A stretch of 64,000 bases of DNA from NCBI RefSeq assembly GCF_000002235.5, contig NW_022145599.1, positions 7,226,281 through 7,290,280 on the forward strand. Direction: 5' to 3'. This DNA is from Strongylocentrotus purpuratus (Eukaryota > Echinodermata > Echinoidea > Camarodonta > Strongylocentrotidae). Below the pieces are notes generated by a model. That model was not told where the DNA came from. It made no database searches and worked only from the letters and a program-made list of their open reading frames with translations. The position numbers were made by a program, and so were the translations under genes. Every line of letters starts with the position of its first letter. The first letter of the stretch is position 1. Positions 12,893-24,281 of this stretch are shown here, piece by piece.

Positions 12893-13205
12893 GAAGAAGA
12901 AGAAGAATAAGAAGAAGAAGAAGAAGAAGAAGAAGTAGAAGAAGAAGAATAAGAAGAAGAAGAAGAAGAAGAAGAAGGAAAAGAAGAAGAAGGAGAAGAA
13001 GGAGAGGTAGGAGGGGGTGGGGAAGAAGAGAAGAAGAAGAAGAAGAAAAGGAAGAAGAAGAAAAAGAAGAAGAAGAAGAAGAAGAAGATGAAGAAGGAGA
13101 AGATGAAGAAGAAGAAGAAGAAGGAGAGGCAAGAGGGGGCGGGGAAGAAGAAGGAGAGGTAGGAGGGGGCGGGGAAGAAGAGGAAGAAGAAGAAGAAGTT
13201 GAAGA
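12820..13205. repeat. Long (GAA)n / (GAG)n purine tract
   Basis: Almost 400 bp of uninterrupted purine-rich GAA/GAG triplets on the + strand, with two copies of a GGAGGGGGCGGGGAAGAAG-type module at about 13130 and 13160. The length and strand asymmetry favour triplex or other non-B structure. Phe/Ser open frames on the minus strand are artefacts of the repeat. Confidence 0.92.
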
Positions 13206-13612
13206 AGGGAACAGAACAGAAAAGAATTGGAATAAAAAAGAAGAAAATAAAAAGCATTAAGTTGTTAAATATGCCCGCTGATAACAACATTAAACAAAAA
13301 GTGTAATATGTAAGAATAAGGAGGGGAGGGGGCGATCTTTATAATAGTTCCTTTCCCCATATTATACTTTTTGGGGATAGTATTTATATTCATGCGTATT
13401 TCTATGTCAGATTTTATTCGTTAGACAGGTACGGAAATTCACCTCTTATAATTAGATTGAATAGGATTTATGATTAAAGAGACATCAGAAAACTTGACAG
13501 CGTCTGCGCAGTAAGACGAGGAAAAGGAGGAGGAGGAGGAGGAAGAGGAGAAGGAGGAGGAGGGCAGTCTGTAAGTCGTCTGTCATCACCTGACTAACCT
13601 TCAACCGTGTTC

Positions 13613-13700
13613 AAAGCCCCCCCCCCCCAATCCGGGGTCGGAGGGACCGCATGCGTGTTCCCAAAATGTCCGGTAAAGGGGTATTTTTCACGCTGGATCG
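13613..13700. repeat. Fragment of the hAT-like family found whole at 36704-37108
   Basis: After a C homopolymer, about 75 bp (TCCGGGGTCGGAGGGACCGC and following) match 36719-36790 with few changes, including GCATGCGTGTT and AAAATGTCCGGTAAAGGGGT. Only the left part is present here, so this is a truncated relative. Confidence 0.75.
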
Positions 13701-13734
13701 CTACGCGACGGATCACCTAATAATTCATGTGCAT

Positions 13735-13915
13735 TTAGTGAATATATACTGATTTTTAATCAAGATATAGTTTTGTATGAATATTTCATGTTTCTGAGTG
13801 AATTAGTGAATATACACTGCACGACGTTAAGTCGCAATATGATAACAAACGAGACTTGTCGACTTCATGAAAATTTATAAAAATCCATTTTGGAGGAAGA
13901 ATTTAGAAGTAAAAC
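13735..13915. repeat. Dispersed repeat, partner at about 32632-32762
   Basis: The segment starting TGATTTTTAATCAAG and ending TTGGAGGAAGAATTTAG aligns with 32632-32762 in the same orientation, with scattered changes and small gaps. It is non-coding and no terminal structure was seen. Confidence 0.7.
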
Positions 13916-14074
13916 TGGTCTAGCCCAATAAAAATACCAAGGTGAACAGGTTGGCATCATAATTTATTAGGGTATTTTGTTGGTTAATCCAATATATTTC
14001 AGACATTAACAATCATTTCCTTAAAATTTCTTTTACATAGTTGTATTGACATCAATGAGAAAATTAATATCGCT

Positions 14075-15275
14075 TGTGTCGGCTATCTTGAAGATTCTGA
14101 AGTCTTCAAACTCGAGAGTGTCCGGGGGCTCCCTTTAGTCCTACGGAAGGGCATTCATATTGCTCCGGTTGTCTCATTTTCGCTCGCTGGACCATTAATT
14201 GCCAGCACAAACGTAGCTAGTTCGCCGTCACTACCCAACTAGGATGTTCCACTTTGTTGCAGGGTGTATATTCCATTAGGTATGATGTGTGAACCAGGTG
14301 TGCGGAAATGGTGTGTTGGGGAGGGGAAGTGAGAGTGTTCCTGTGTGTGGTAATTGTATGTTTGTCCACAATTAAAGACTAAACATGACAGATGGCTAAT
14401 CACAAATCTACAATGACGAGTAAACTGTGTACATCACAGGTCACAGATAAACCTACCAAACTACATAATAAAATGAAATACTTGACTGAAAGTAGGGGAG
14501 TTTGATGTGGTAAATAATCTGTAAATAATCGAAGAGTCCATGGCGTTCATGAATATTCATGTATTTGCTTACCTCGGCAAAAATTACAGTGGGGGGTTGG
14601 CTGAAATGGACATAATGAAGAAATCAGAACTGATCTATGATAGTTCATGCTTGTTATCCTTCGTGTGCTTGACCTATAACCTTACAATCGCGTGGGAAAT
14701 TGAGTCCAAAGTTCGACTTGTTGCACATGTGTTACAGTATATAGGCAATGGCGAGCTTGCGACCTATTTTGATCATATTGCGGTGGGTGAACTTTCAAAA
14801 GTCAATGGGACATGAGGGTTCCAATGAAAGAGCTAGTGATAACGTACGTCGGGGTGGATGTGCTTTTCGTTTAAACAAAAAAATGAATTTTTAACTTTTT
14901 TTTTTTTGGGGGGGGGGGGTAAAAGTCCATAGGCTAACGTACATGTTAGGCTGCTGGACTCTGCCGAAAGGGGGCGTTGACAAATGAGACTAAACGGAGC
15001 TATATGTGTCCCTGGACCCCAAAAGTGATTCCCAAGACAACCCTTTGTTGTAGAAAACTGTCCAGAAGAGAGTCTATATCTTTCTATCGCTCAAGACGGC
15101 TATTTTGAAGGTTCTGAATGGCTAAAACTCGAGAACGCCTGGGGCTCTGCACCACAATAGGGGCCAAGATACGGGCCCTTGAACCCCATCCAGAAGGGCA
15201 AGCAGCACGCTTTGCGCAAACGTTGGTTTGCCCCCCTCCTTCTTCGGAAATCCTAGATCCGCCGCTGCATATTAA
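14075..15275. repeat. Two related GC-richer repeat copies in tandem orientation
   Basis: The motif around 14078-14155 (ATCGCTTGTGTCGGCTATCT, then AAACTCGAGAG) recurs around 15087-15160 with the same order of landmarks. The second copy ends near 15270 in CTAGATCCGCCGCTG, which resembles the inverse of hAT-like termini in this window. A G homopolymer lies at 14908-14920. No coding content was recognised. Confidence 0.5.
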
Positions 15276-15809
15276 TTCGTATATAGACCATTCATAATGT
15301 TTATATATCGCCAAATTTATGTAACCATGAAAGGGAGTTTATGTACACACTATGCAGCTCTCTGATTGGTCCGATGCATGACACATCTTTCCTCAGAAAT
15401 TGAGCCAGCCATTGTCTGCAATGCTCCTTCTGCTGGAACACACCCGTTCTATAAAATCTCAGATAGTAATCAATTGCAACCAAAAAAATTACATGTACTT
15501 ATAGCACTTGAAGCGTTTCCATCTAATATTTGTGTGCGAATAAGCACTATTCCACGTGTTTCTTGCTTGGAAAACATCTTTCGGTGCTGTAAACTTCAAG
15601 ATTGTTGTTCGACTGAAAGATTATCTACACAGTATAAGTAATTTCTATTAAGGTAAGACCTATCAAGGGTCAAATGGGGGTTTTATCAAAAAAATCGATG
15701 AAAATGATCAATTGTTTTGGATAACAATATAGCTTAATTTTAAACATGTAATTCTATATTTCAAAGAAGTACAAAATAAACCTTACATGTGGCCTTGTTT
15801 AAAGGCTAC

Positions 15810-16440
15810 ATCGGTAACAAATAGAAACGAAATGAGGAAGAATGAACGCCATGACGACCAGAAGTGAAATGAATCGTGCACGACATACACATATCATCAG
15901 TATCCAAGCAATGAGCCATGGCATGAACACCTCTTTTAGTGTAATTTTTGTAAATCGAATTTAATTCTACTATGATTAGGATAAGTAGGTGATCATAAAC
16001 TGATAAATGCAGTGATGAGAAAGCGCAAGCAAATAGTGATCTGTATCAATGATTCAAAAACAATTTTCGCCACTCAAGGCCAATATGTAATGCTAAGATG
16101 CAAATATAACCCCCAAAAGAGGGAACAAAATTTAAACAAAATAGCCTCTATAACTGACGACGTCACCAGATCATAACAAAAATTAGCATTACAATAATTA
16201 AGCTCGATTCAAGTGTAAGCTAATACTTATATCAAATATCACAAAAAGAAGAAGAAGACGAGTGGCCTCCAATAGGAGGAAAACCCATGAGAAGAGGAAG
16301 ACCCACGAACAAAAAGATGAAGAAAAGGAAGAAGAAAAAGGAGAATAAAAATAAGGAGAACAAGAAGAAGAAGAGGAAGACAACGAGTAAATAGACATTG
16401 AATTCGTCATGTAGACGAATTAGTTGATCTGCCGCTTTAA
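15810..16440. repeat. Dispersed repeat, copy 1 (partner at 31528-32300)
   Basis: From GGTAACAAATAGAAACGAAA onward the sequence aligns over several hundred bases with 31528 onward in the same orientation. Both share landmarks such as CATACACATATCATC, ACTATGATTAGGATAAGT and AGCTCGATTCAAGTG. The copies differ by many substitutions and small gaps, so the duplication is not recent. No open frame is conserved. Confidence 0.75.
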
Positions 16441-16689
16441 TCGAGACATAACACATGTATAAACTCAAGGGGAGATTTGGTGTTTTTAAAAAAATCCACT
16501 CTCCGTTCATGTACAAAGTCATTTAATAATCAAGGATATACAAAAAGTAGAAATGATTGTGTTGACTATTGTTTGGTACAACCCTGTTACCATTAATTAA
16601 TGACAGGCCGAGAGTATAGGCAAACAAACAACCAAATAACACGTCGTTCATAAGGTTAAAGTTCTGTTACATACGTAATGCCGCATCGT

Positions 16690-17168
16690 AGAGAGTAGCA
16701 AAAAAAAGCGATGGTGACGGTCGAGGACCGTGAGGAGAAAATGTGCAGTTGAGAATTGTAAAAGAGATAAAAATATCGATAGAGATTAGTAAGAACCAAG
16801 AGGCAAAGACCAAAAGGCTAGACTGCATGTTTAGATATACGACCCAACCAAGTACATATATCAGGTTTAACCAGGGAGGTGAGACCAGGGAGATGGGACT
16901 CAAATCCCTGGTTCAACGGCGGCTTGGGTGCGGTGGTGAGAAGACTAATGAGAAGAAGAAGCGTAAATATTCATGAATGAATAATATACGCCATTAAAAC
17001 TAAAAAACAACAACATCAACGTTAATCCTAACCAGAGGAATTGTGGTCAGAGAAAGAGAGAGGGAAAGCAACGGAATGGAAAAAAGTAACAAAGACGGTG
17101 GGGATGTGGCAAGTGCTGACGGTCGAGAATCGTGAGGAGAAAAATGTGCAGTAGAGAATTGTAGGAGA
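16690..17168. repeat. Direct duplication of a ~80-bp segment before a SINE
   Basis: The segment at about 16706-16785 (GGTGACGGTCGAGGACCGTG to AGAGATAAAAATATCGATAG) recurs at about 17113-17185. The second copy runs directly into the tRNA-like head of the SINE at 17171, while the first continues into unrelated sequence. Confidence 0.7.
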
Positions 17169-17170
17169 GA

Positions 17171-17366
17171 TAAAGTAGCGATAGCTCAGTCGGTACTTGG
17201 TCTCGTAATCCGGTGACCCGGGTTCGAAACCAAGACGATGCGCTAGGCCCTTTGCTAAGGCATTAATCCTCATTACAAGGTCCCTCGGAGAGGACCTAAA
17301 GCCGTCGGCCGTCTGGTTGCTTACTTACAGGCATTTATGCTTTCTTAGCAGTCAGGTAAAATAACC
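17171..17366 (+). mobile_element. tRNA-derived SINE, + orientation
   Basis: The head carries an A-box-like TAGCTCAGTCGGTA and a B box GGGTTCGAAACC at tRNA-like spacing. The flanking acceptor-stem halves do not pair, so this is a SINE head and not a functional tRNA. A non-tRNA body follows to about 17366. Confidence 0.75.
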
Positions 17367-17584
17367 ACCATCAACATCTGAGTGTTCCTCGCGTTGATTG
17401 GTTACTTGAGATGGGCGTGTCTCGCTACGCAGACCTTCCTGATAAGGGTGCCTGTTAACTGCGACATCCGAGGCATATTGGATATTAACCCGCGAAAGTT
17501 GGCGTTAATTTCCGAGTGTTTCAGTAGACGTGTTCATCGTTTCTCATTTCGCTGTCTAAACAGAGTTAGGCAATTCGTATTGTG

Positions 17585-17865
17585 AATATAAATGCGATTT
17601 CGAAAAATTAAATAAACAGACTATTTGTAATACTGGATCTTTATTCACGTTTGTTTTTAAACTTCCTTTTGAGGAGTCCGGGAATGAAGACAACTAAAGT
17701 GTAGTGTTCTTTGATTTTTGCCTCACGTTTTCAATACTTGTTGTCTTCTGAGAGTTTACTTTATTAGAGATGTAAAGACAACATCGTAAGAACAAAATAC
17801 AATCTATCAACTTTTGCTCGACTGGATTTCATCGAATATATGGGATTTCTTTTCCATCGGTCAAA
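17585..17865 (+). promoter_or_regulatory. Probable 5' UTR / core promoter of the SRCR gene
   Basis: The start codon lies at the very end of exon 1, immediately before a GTGAGT donor, so sequence directly upstream must be 5' UTR. A TATA-like GAATATAAATGC sits at about 17584-17595. The transcription start was not determined. Confidence 0.35.
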
Positions 17866-17868
17866 ATG
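17866..17868 (+). CDS. SRCR gene, coding exon 1 (start codon only)
   Basis: AAAATG is followed at once by the consensus donor GTGAGT. The coding part of the exon is therefore the initiator methionine alone, and the next exon supplies the rest of the signal peptide. This explains why no long signal-peptide open frame is visible. Confidence 0.7.
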
Positions 17869-20800
17869 GTGAGTCCTCGCCTTTATTTATTTGATTACAA
17901 ACATAAATAATTGAATTAAATTATTTGTTCTATATCCATACATGTATATACAGATATACGTACAGTGCATCGTAAATGGATAAGTATATACACGTATCCC
18001 ATGTAAGATCCACTGTCTGTCAACACAGATATAAAATGAAACAATGATTAGGAATTAGCTCTACGGCACATCCACAAGTAATATAACTTTCTAAACGAGA
18101 GAACGCAGCGATAAATAGCCCATACGGTATCTTCTATCGATCGCGAACGCGGCCCCGCGTTGTCCTTGCCATATTCCATGATTCCACATGACGAATACAA
18201 ATACCAAGCTTATTGCAATACCCAGAAGTAAGAAATACATGGCGCTCCCCTAACCCCCTCCCAAATTTTTCAAGCAGCTGAAAAATGCTCCTTTTGATTG
18301 AGGAAAAGGGCCCCTATTTACTTCTAAAATGCCCTTTCTCACGTGTGATAAGTGCCCCCTTCAATTTGTTATATTGAGTGCCTTTCCCCTTCTAATAAGT
18401 GCCATTTTAATTTGAGAAGTGCCCCTTCTTATATTCCCCTTTCCCATCAGTATTATTTAACATTTTGATCATCGAACTTCATGCCTATCACCATCTAATA
18501 TGAAGCCTTTTCCATTTCTTGTATTCACATGTACAGGACAAAGATCTCATACGAGGCGTGATTCTTGTTTTCCTGACATGTGTATCCCTCGGTACGTATG
18601 ATTCTGGTCAACGATGATCTATTATCATCTTTATTATTATTATCATTATTATAACATTTATATTTGTAGTAGTAGTAGTAGTAGCAGTAGCAGTGGTATT
18701 CAACATAAACACAATGAAACATAGATAATGACATTGTTGATCAGAATGTTGTCGTTCTTATTTTTTGTATATTTATTCATTTATTTGGCGCTTTCAATAC
18801 ATGTCAAAAAAGAACATACAAATGAGCAGGGAGGTGATAGAGAAGGAGTTGAATCAAGCCGCTCTCCTTTGACCCCATGCTCCAAGCCGCTGAAAAGTTA
18901 TGCGCTAATATCTGCAACTGTCGACCAGGGGGGGGGGGGTGTTTCACAAAGATACTAAGTTGAACTTATCTCTAAGTTGGACTTAACAATTATGGAAAGC
19001 CGAGCATCTATGAAAATAGTTTGTGAAAGATATTTTAAAAGGCAAAAAAATAATGTTTAAATCATTCTTATTTTCTATTATCAAGGAGACTTCATTTTCT
19101 TGATGTGGAATTTATGAAAAATCTAAAATACTTGAATCTTCGCTTTTGAATATCTTTATTTTAAGGCTACAACTGGCTCTCCATAATTTTTAAGTCCAAC
19201 TTAGAGTTAAGTTCGAGTTACGATTTTCATGAAACCTCCCCAGGTTTTGAGATAAAAGAGCGCATGAAATATCAATATATATCAGCAAATGTTCGCTGTC
19301 CGTTTCGATGATTTCTTTTCAATTGTTGAATGTATAATGAGTTCAACAAGCAAACACAAACTTTTGTAATTTCATACTTTTTTCCAACTGCAAAAATACA
19401 AAAAGCACTCATTAGCAAACTTAAAGGTTATCGACGATTGTAAATCATGATTGAAATGACGGGTCATTAAAACATGCGAAAATAATCGGATTATCCTAAC
19501 ATATTGAGTTTTTGTCAGGATTTTTTTTCTTTTACCAACTCTGGCACACAAATTAAAGGAACGGCGGAGTACCAAATTTGAAAAAATGTTTGATGCACTA
19601 TTCCCAATACAATCCTCATAGGCCTATAAAGTTTAGAATTTACACGGAAATGTTGCTGGTTAATACCACGAGAGATTTATAGTTATTACTTTAAATTATC
19701 TCCTGGTTCGTATCTCGTTCAAAGCCTCTCTCGTTTCTTCGAATGAAAAGACGGGCACTCGTTGTTCGGACGGATTACGGCTGAACTACACCTTACCAAT
19801 GTTCAACGAATGTAAGATGAAACTGCATCCTAATGGCAGCATGGTACGGACCATTCCAAAGCTCATCCCATACACATCTGCGGAAGCTGCTTGTCCAAGA
19901 AGGAAGAGTAAACTGGGGATCCCACACGGACACAGAGTGTGCAGATTTCCTGGTAATTCGTTCTTTGCCTGCTATAAACATGATTAAACATATAATCTTT
20001 TCTAGTGTTCGATTAATTTGAAAATGTAAAAGTGTAAATCCTTGCCAAAAGCGTCATAAGATTCGATGTATATCTTGGAGACCATTTTTGAGACATTGGC
20101 AACAAAGTTGGATCTGAGACAAAGTTACCGGATTAATATTGATATAAAGAATGGAATGCAGCGTGGATAAAGTAATAGCAGTAGGAGATTTGGACCTTCA
20201 TTGGGATGCTACAGGATAGACATTGTTATCAATATTATTATTTGTATTGTCATTATTATTTGTATTATCATTATCACTATTGTTATTATCATCATTATTA
20301 TCATCCTCATTATTATTATTATTTTCATTATTTTTTTTTAATATAATTATTATTATTATTTTTGAATATGTCATTGTATGTAGATTTAAAGTCCGTCTGC
20401 ACTAGTTTGGCCAGGAGGGATTAAACCACCCTGCTGGTCACTGACAGGTGGCTATCTCATCAACTCAACTCTCAATTAACATAAGTAAAAGAGGATCATG
20501 GGGGACCAACGGGCATCGCTTAGGCATTGTTTTATATATAGAGGGAGCAAGTAGCTGCAAGTAGTGCAGTGGGGCTTTAAGTTTGACCTGTAACTACATG
20601 ACTTCCTCTTTTTCACCATGAGCCTCTTCCAGTGATTAGGAGCAGTAAGCCTACCTGAAAGAATACAGTGATGTATTATATGCGTCAAGGGTATGAGTGA
20701 GTAGCAGAAGTAATTGTATTCTATACTTGTATTGTCCTGTCTCCTCTTTTTACTAGATTGTGGCAAAAATATCTGTGGAAACGGCTGGTGTGAGGAGACT

Positions 20801-21100
20801 ATGAAAAACTACAAATGCCACTGCTCTGCCGGAAATCGAGGGAAACGTTGCAATAAAGGTGAGAATAAAGACATTAACAATAAGTATCTGACAAGTCGGT
20901 TAGACGAAACATAAAATCATCTATAGAACTTATTTTTGCTAGTAACCTGAATTCGAGCAAAATGATCAACTTTGTCAAAATGAAAGGTAGCATGACTGTA
21001 CATCGTAATCAACCGATTACCAGACCCCCTTCCTTTCTGTCTCCGTGCCACCACCCCCTTTCCCCCTCTCGCCCCCTTGCCATCCACACACACACACACA

Positions 21101-21131
<31 letters not shown>

Positions 21132-23858
21132 ACCTTTCTCTCTCGCTTTTGCTTTTGTTATCTTTCTTACCCCATTTCTCTTTTTTTTTGTCATCCAATT
21201 CTCTCCCTTTCTCCTTCTCTCTCTCTCTCTCCCCCTCTCTCTCTCTCTCTCTCTCTCTCTCGTTCTCTCTCTTTCTCTCTCTTTCTCTCTCCCTCTCACT
21301 TTCTGTCTCTTTCTTTCTCTTTCTTTCTTTCTCTATCTCTGTCTGTCGCTTTCTCTCTTATTCATTTTGAGTCAGCATGCTCACCTTACCACTTACGTTA
21401 TATATTTCGCAATATTTTCATTCTCCCTCACTTTCTCTCTCTCGCGCTCTCTTTATCTCTGCCTTTCTCTTTCTCTCTTGAGTTCTATTTTATCCATATT
21501 TTCCCACTTCTCTTCTCTCTCTCCTATCATTAATCATTGTGGTGAGTTCTTGTTTTAGTAATTTCTTGTAATTGGTCTTAAAACCCCCTTCACATACACG
21601 GATTTTTCTTACGTGTCCTAAAGGATCGCACAAAATCACGGATCCTTAAGATTTGAACACATTAACGACCGATTTAAGAGTTTTACGAGCTATTTACGAT
21701 TTATAACGGATTAGAACAAGATATTACGATGTACTTACGGAAGAATTCCACGATTTGTTACGAGTTGTCACGGATTACTACGATCAACTTACGGGCATTT
21801 TACGAGCTTTTTACGGATTGTTACGAAAAGTTACGAGTTAATTACGAGTATTTACGAGTCCTCACGAGTTTGCAGATCTTATATCTTCCCCCAAATCATA
21901 GAAAATACGTTAGAATACGTAAAAAAATACGTATCTATTCGTAAAGTACTCGTAAGTACACGAAAACTGCTCGTAATAATTCTTGTAACAATCCGTAAAG
22001 TCATCGTAACACGACCCGAATGAAATCGTCAACAACACGTAAACATTCGTAATAATCCGTAAATAATCCGTAAACGAATCGTATACTAACAGGGAAAAAC
22101 ATCGTTAAAAAAAACTGTTACGAGTCATTTACAGATTCTTGAGAGCAGTTTACGGATAGTTACGTGTTGGTGCGAGCGGTTTACAGTACTTATGGATTAC
22201 GGAAAAAGCAATCCGTGGACAATCGTAAGAAGATTTTTGACATGTGTGTCTGCGAGTTATTGCGAGTTGTGACGAGTTATTCACGGACACCAGCGGGTAA
22301 TTTACGATGCTTGCGATTGAATACGAGTTGGCGATCCCTGAGGACTCGTAAGAAAAATCTGGGTATGTTTGTTTGTTTGTTTTATTTATTCACCATGTAA
22401 AATAACTGTTTACAGATAATAAAACTTGGTTACAATATATAATAATAATACATAGTAGGAAAAATGCATAAACAAAAAATGTTCGAAGAGCAACGTCCCT
22501 AAGATAATAGCTGGTAATTATCTGTGAAGGGGGTATAAATGAATCAGCCCTTTACTAAAGGCTCGGTATCCTCGACGAGCGCGTGCCGGGTTGAAGGAAC
22601 GTGTCTCCAAGTTAAAAATGGTTGGCATGGTAGCCACCTGGCATGCCATCTCCATGCATTTCAACATGTACTTGTGAATTCGCGTGTCCATTATCTTGTA
22701 TTGATTTCTTATTTCAGTAATCTCCTGTAATTGGTGTTAAATAAATCAGCCCTTTATTTTTTTTAGCTCGGCATCATCGACGGGTGCGTGCCGGTTCTTG
22801 AACATATTTCCAGGTTAAAAATGGTTGGCATGGTAGCTACCTGGCAGGCGCCGCCGACACTTCAATGAATTTCATCATAATTGCACGCGTGACTTCTCGT
22901 GCCCATTATACAATATTCTACGACGTGAATCAACTTATTGTTCTCGTTCTCGGCAGCCGCTCATGTGTCAAAAGCTAGGAATTGAATATCATGTGATGAT
23001 TTGTCCAGTAAGATTTGTTAAATTTGGGTAAATATGAATTTAGATGTATTTACCCTCTGATAGTATCATCAGGTTTTTTTATCATACTTCTTCTTCAGAA
23101 TCAAATACAACACAAGACACCACAACGATGTCTACGACGGAATCCACCACCTCACATCCTACCACAACTACTCGTAAGAAAACTTCAGTAAAGAATTTGT
23201 TCTCGGCACTCACAACAAGGGTTTAAATAAAATGTGATGATTTTTCCAGCAAAATTTTTATTAAATAGCGAGAGTTCTCTATTTTGCCGTTTCTCATTCA
23301 ATTTTCCGAACCGGCTTTGTGAAACTATTTGTGAATCAAATAATCATGTGTTTTATAATCATCTTTTATTATCCAGAATCAACTACTACACAAGACACCA
23401 CAACTCTACCTACGGCGGGGTCAACCACCTCACATCATATCACAACTACTCGTAAGAAAACTTCAGTATCACCCCTCCCCCCCCCCCATTCTCTCTGTCT
23501 GTCTCTCCCCTCTCTCTGTCTCTCTCTTCCTCTCTTTCTCTCTCACTCTCCTATCTCTCTCTCTTTTCCTCATTCTGTCTGTCTCTCTCTCACCTTCTCT
23601 CTCTCTCTTTCTGTCTGTCTCTCTCCATCTCTCTCTCTCACTCTCCTATCTCTCTCTCTCTCCCTCTCTCTCTCTCTCTCACTCTCTCTATTCAATTTCA
23701 TATTGGATATTATGTGATGATTTGTCCAGTAAGATTTTTTAAAGTTTGGTGAATATGAATATAAATGTATTTTGCACCCAGGTTGTATTATTAGGTGCAT
23801 ATATCATATTTCTTCTAGAGACTTAAGTACAACACAAGACTCTCTCTCTTTCTCCCCC

Positions 23859-23890
<32 letters not shown>

Positions 23891-24038
23891 ATTCAATTTC
23901 ATGTTGAATATTATGTGATGATTTGTCCAGTAAGATTTTCTAAAGTTTGGTGAATATGAATATAAATGTATTTTGCACCCAGGTTGTATTATTAGGTGCA
24001 TATATCATATTTCTTCTTGAGACTTAAGTACAACACAA

Positions 24039-24071
<33 letters not shown>

Positions 24072-24248
24072 CCCCCCCCCCTCTCTCTCTCTCTCTCAAT
24101 ATATCTATCGTTCACTCACTGCATGTACATTTACTACAATAGACAGATTTTTGACGTTCGAACACTTTATGATTTGAGTTTTGAGGTGGGTAATTCATGC
24201 ATGTCGATATACACACAGACATAATATATATGTATATATATTCAAATG

Positions 24249-24281
<33 letters not shown>

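Larger units (their letters stand above)
22980..24060. repeat. Tandem array of Thr-rich-exon units, two intact and two decayed
   Basis: Units starting ATGTGATGATTTGTCCAGTA recur near 22992, 23233, 23712 and 23912. The first two end in functional Thr-rich exons. The last two, nearly identical to each other over about 130 bp, keep only AAGTACAACACAAGAC, the start of the exon, before it dissolves into CT microsatellite (23840-23890 and 24040-24097). These look like decayed exon duplicates invaded by simple repeat. Confidence 0.8.

Noticed and set aside
12793-13290. 165-codon Phe/Ser-rich minus-strand frame
   Set aside because: It is the translation of the GAA/GAG tract with no other sequence support.
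14540-14815. 91-codon frame starting MAFMNIHVFAYLG
   Set aside because: No domain, signal peptide or splice context was recognised, and AT-rich flanks with repeat sequence immediately after make chance more likely.
17171-17240. tRNA gene
   Set aside because: A and B boxes are present, but the acceptor stem does not pair and a SINE body follows; the same applies to the tRNA-like heads at 39301-39594, 42563-42857, 51118-51411 and 56101-56427.
21045-21558. Overlapping 160-200-codon Leu/Ser frames
   Set aside because: They translate CT-rich simple repeat within an intron of the SRCR gene.
23480-24100. CRISPR-like array of repeated units
   Set aside because: Repeated units are long intron copies and CT microsatellite in an animal gene; there are no uniform short repeats with unique spacers.
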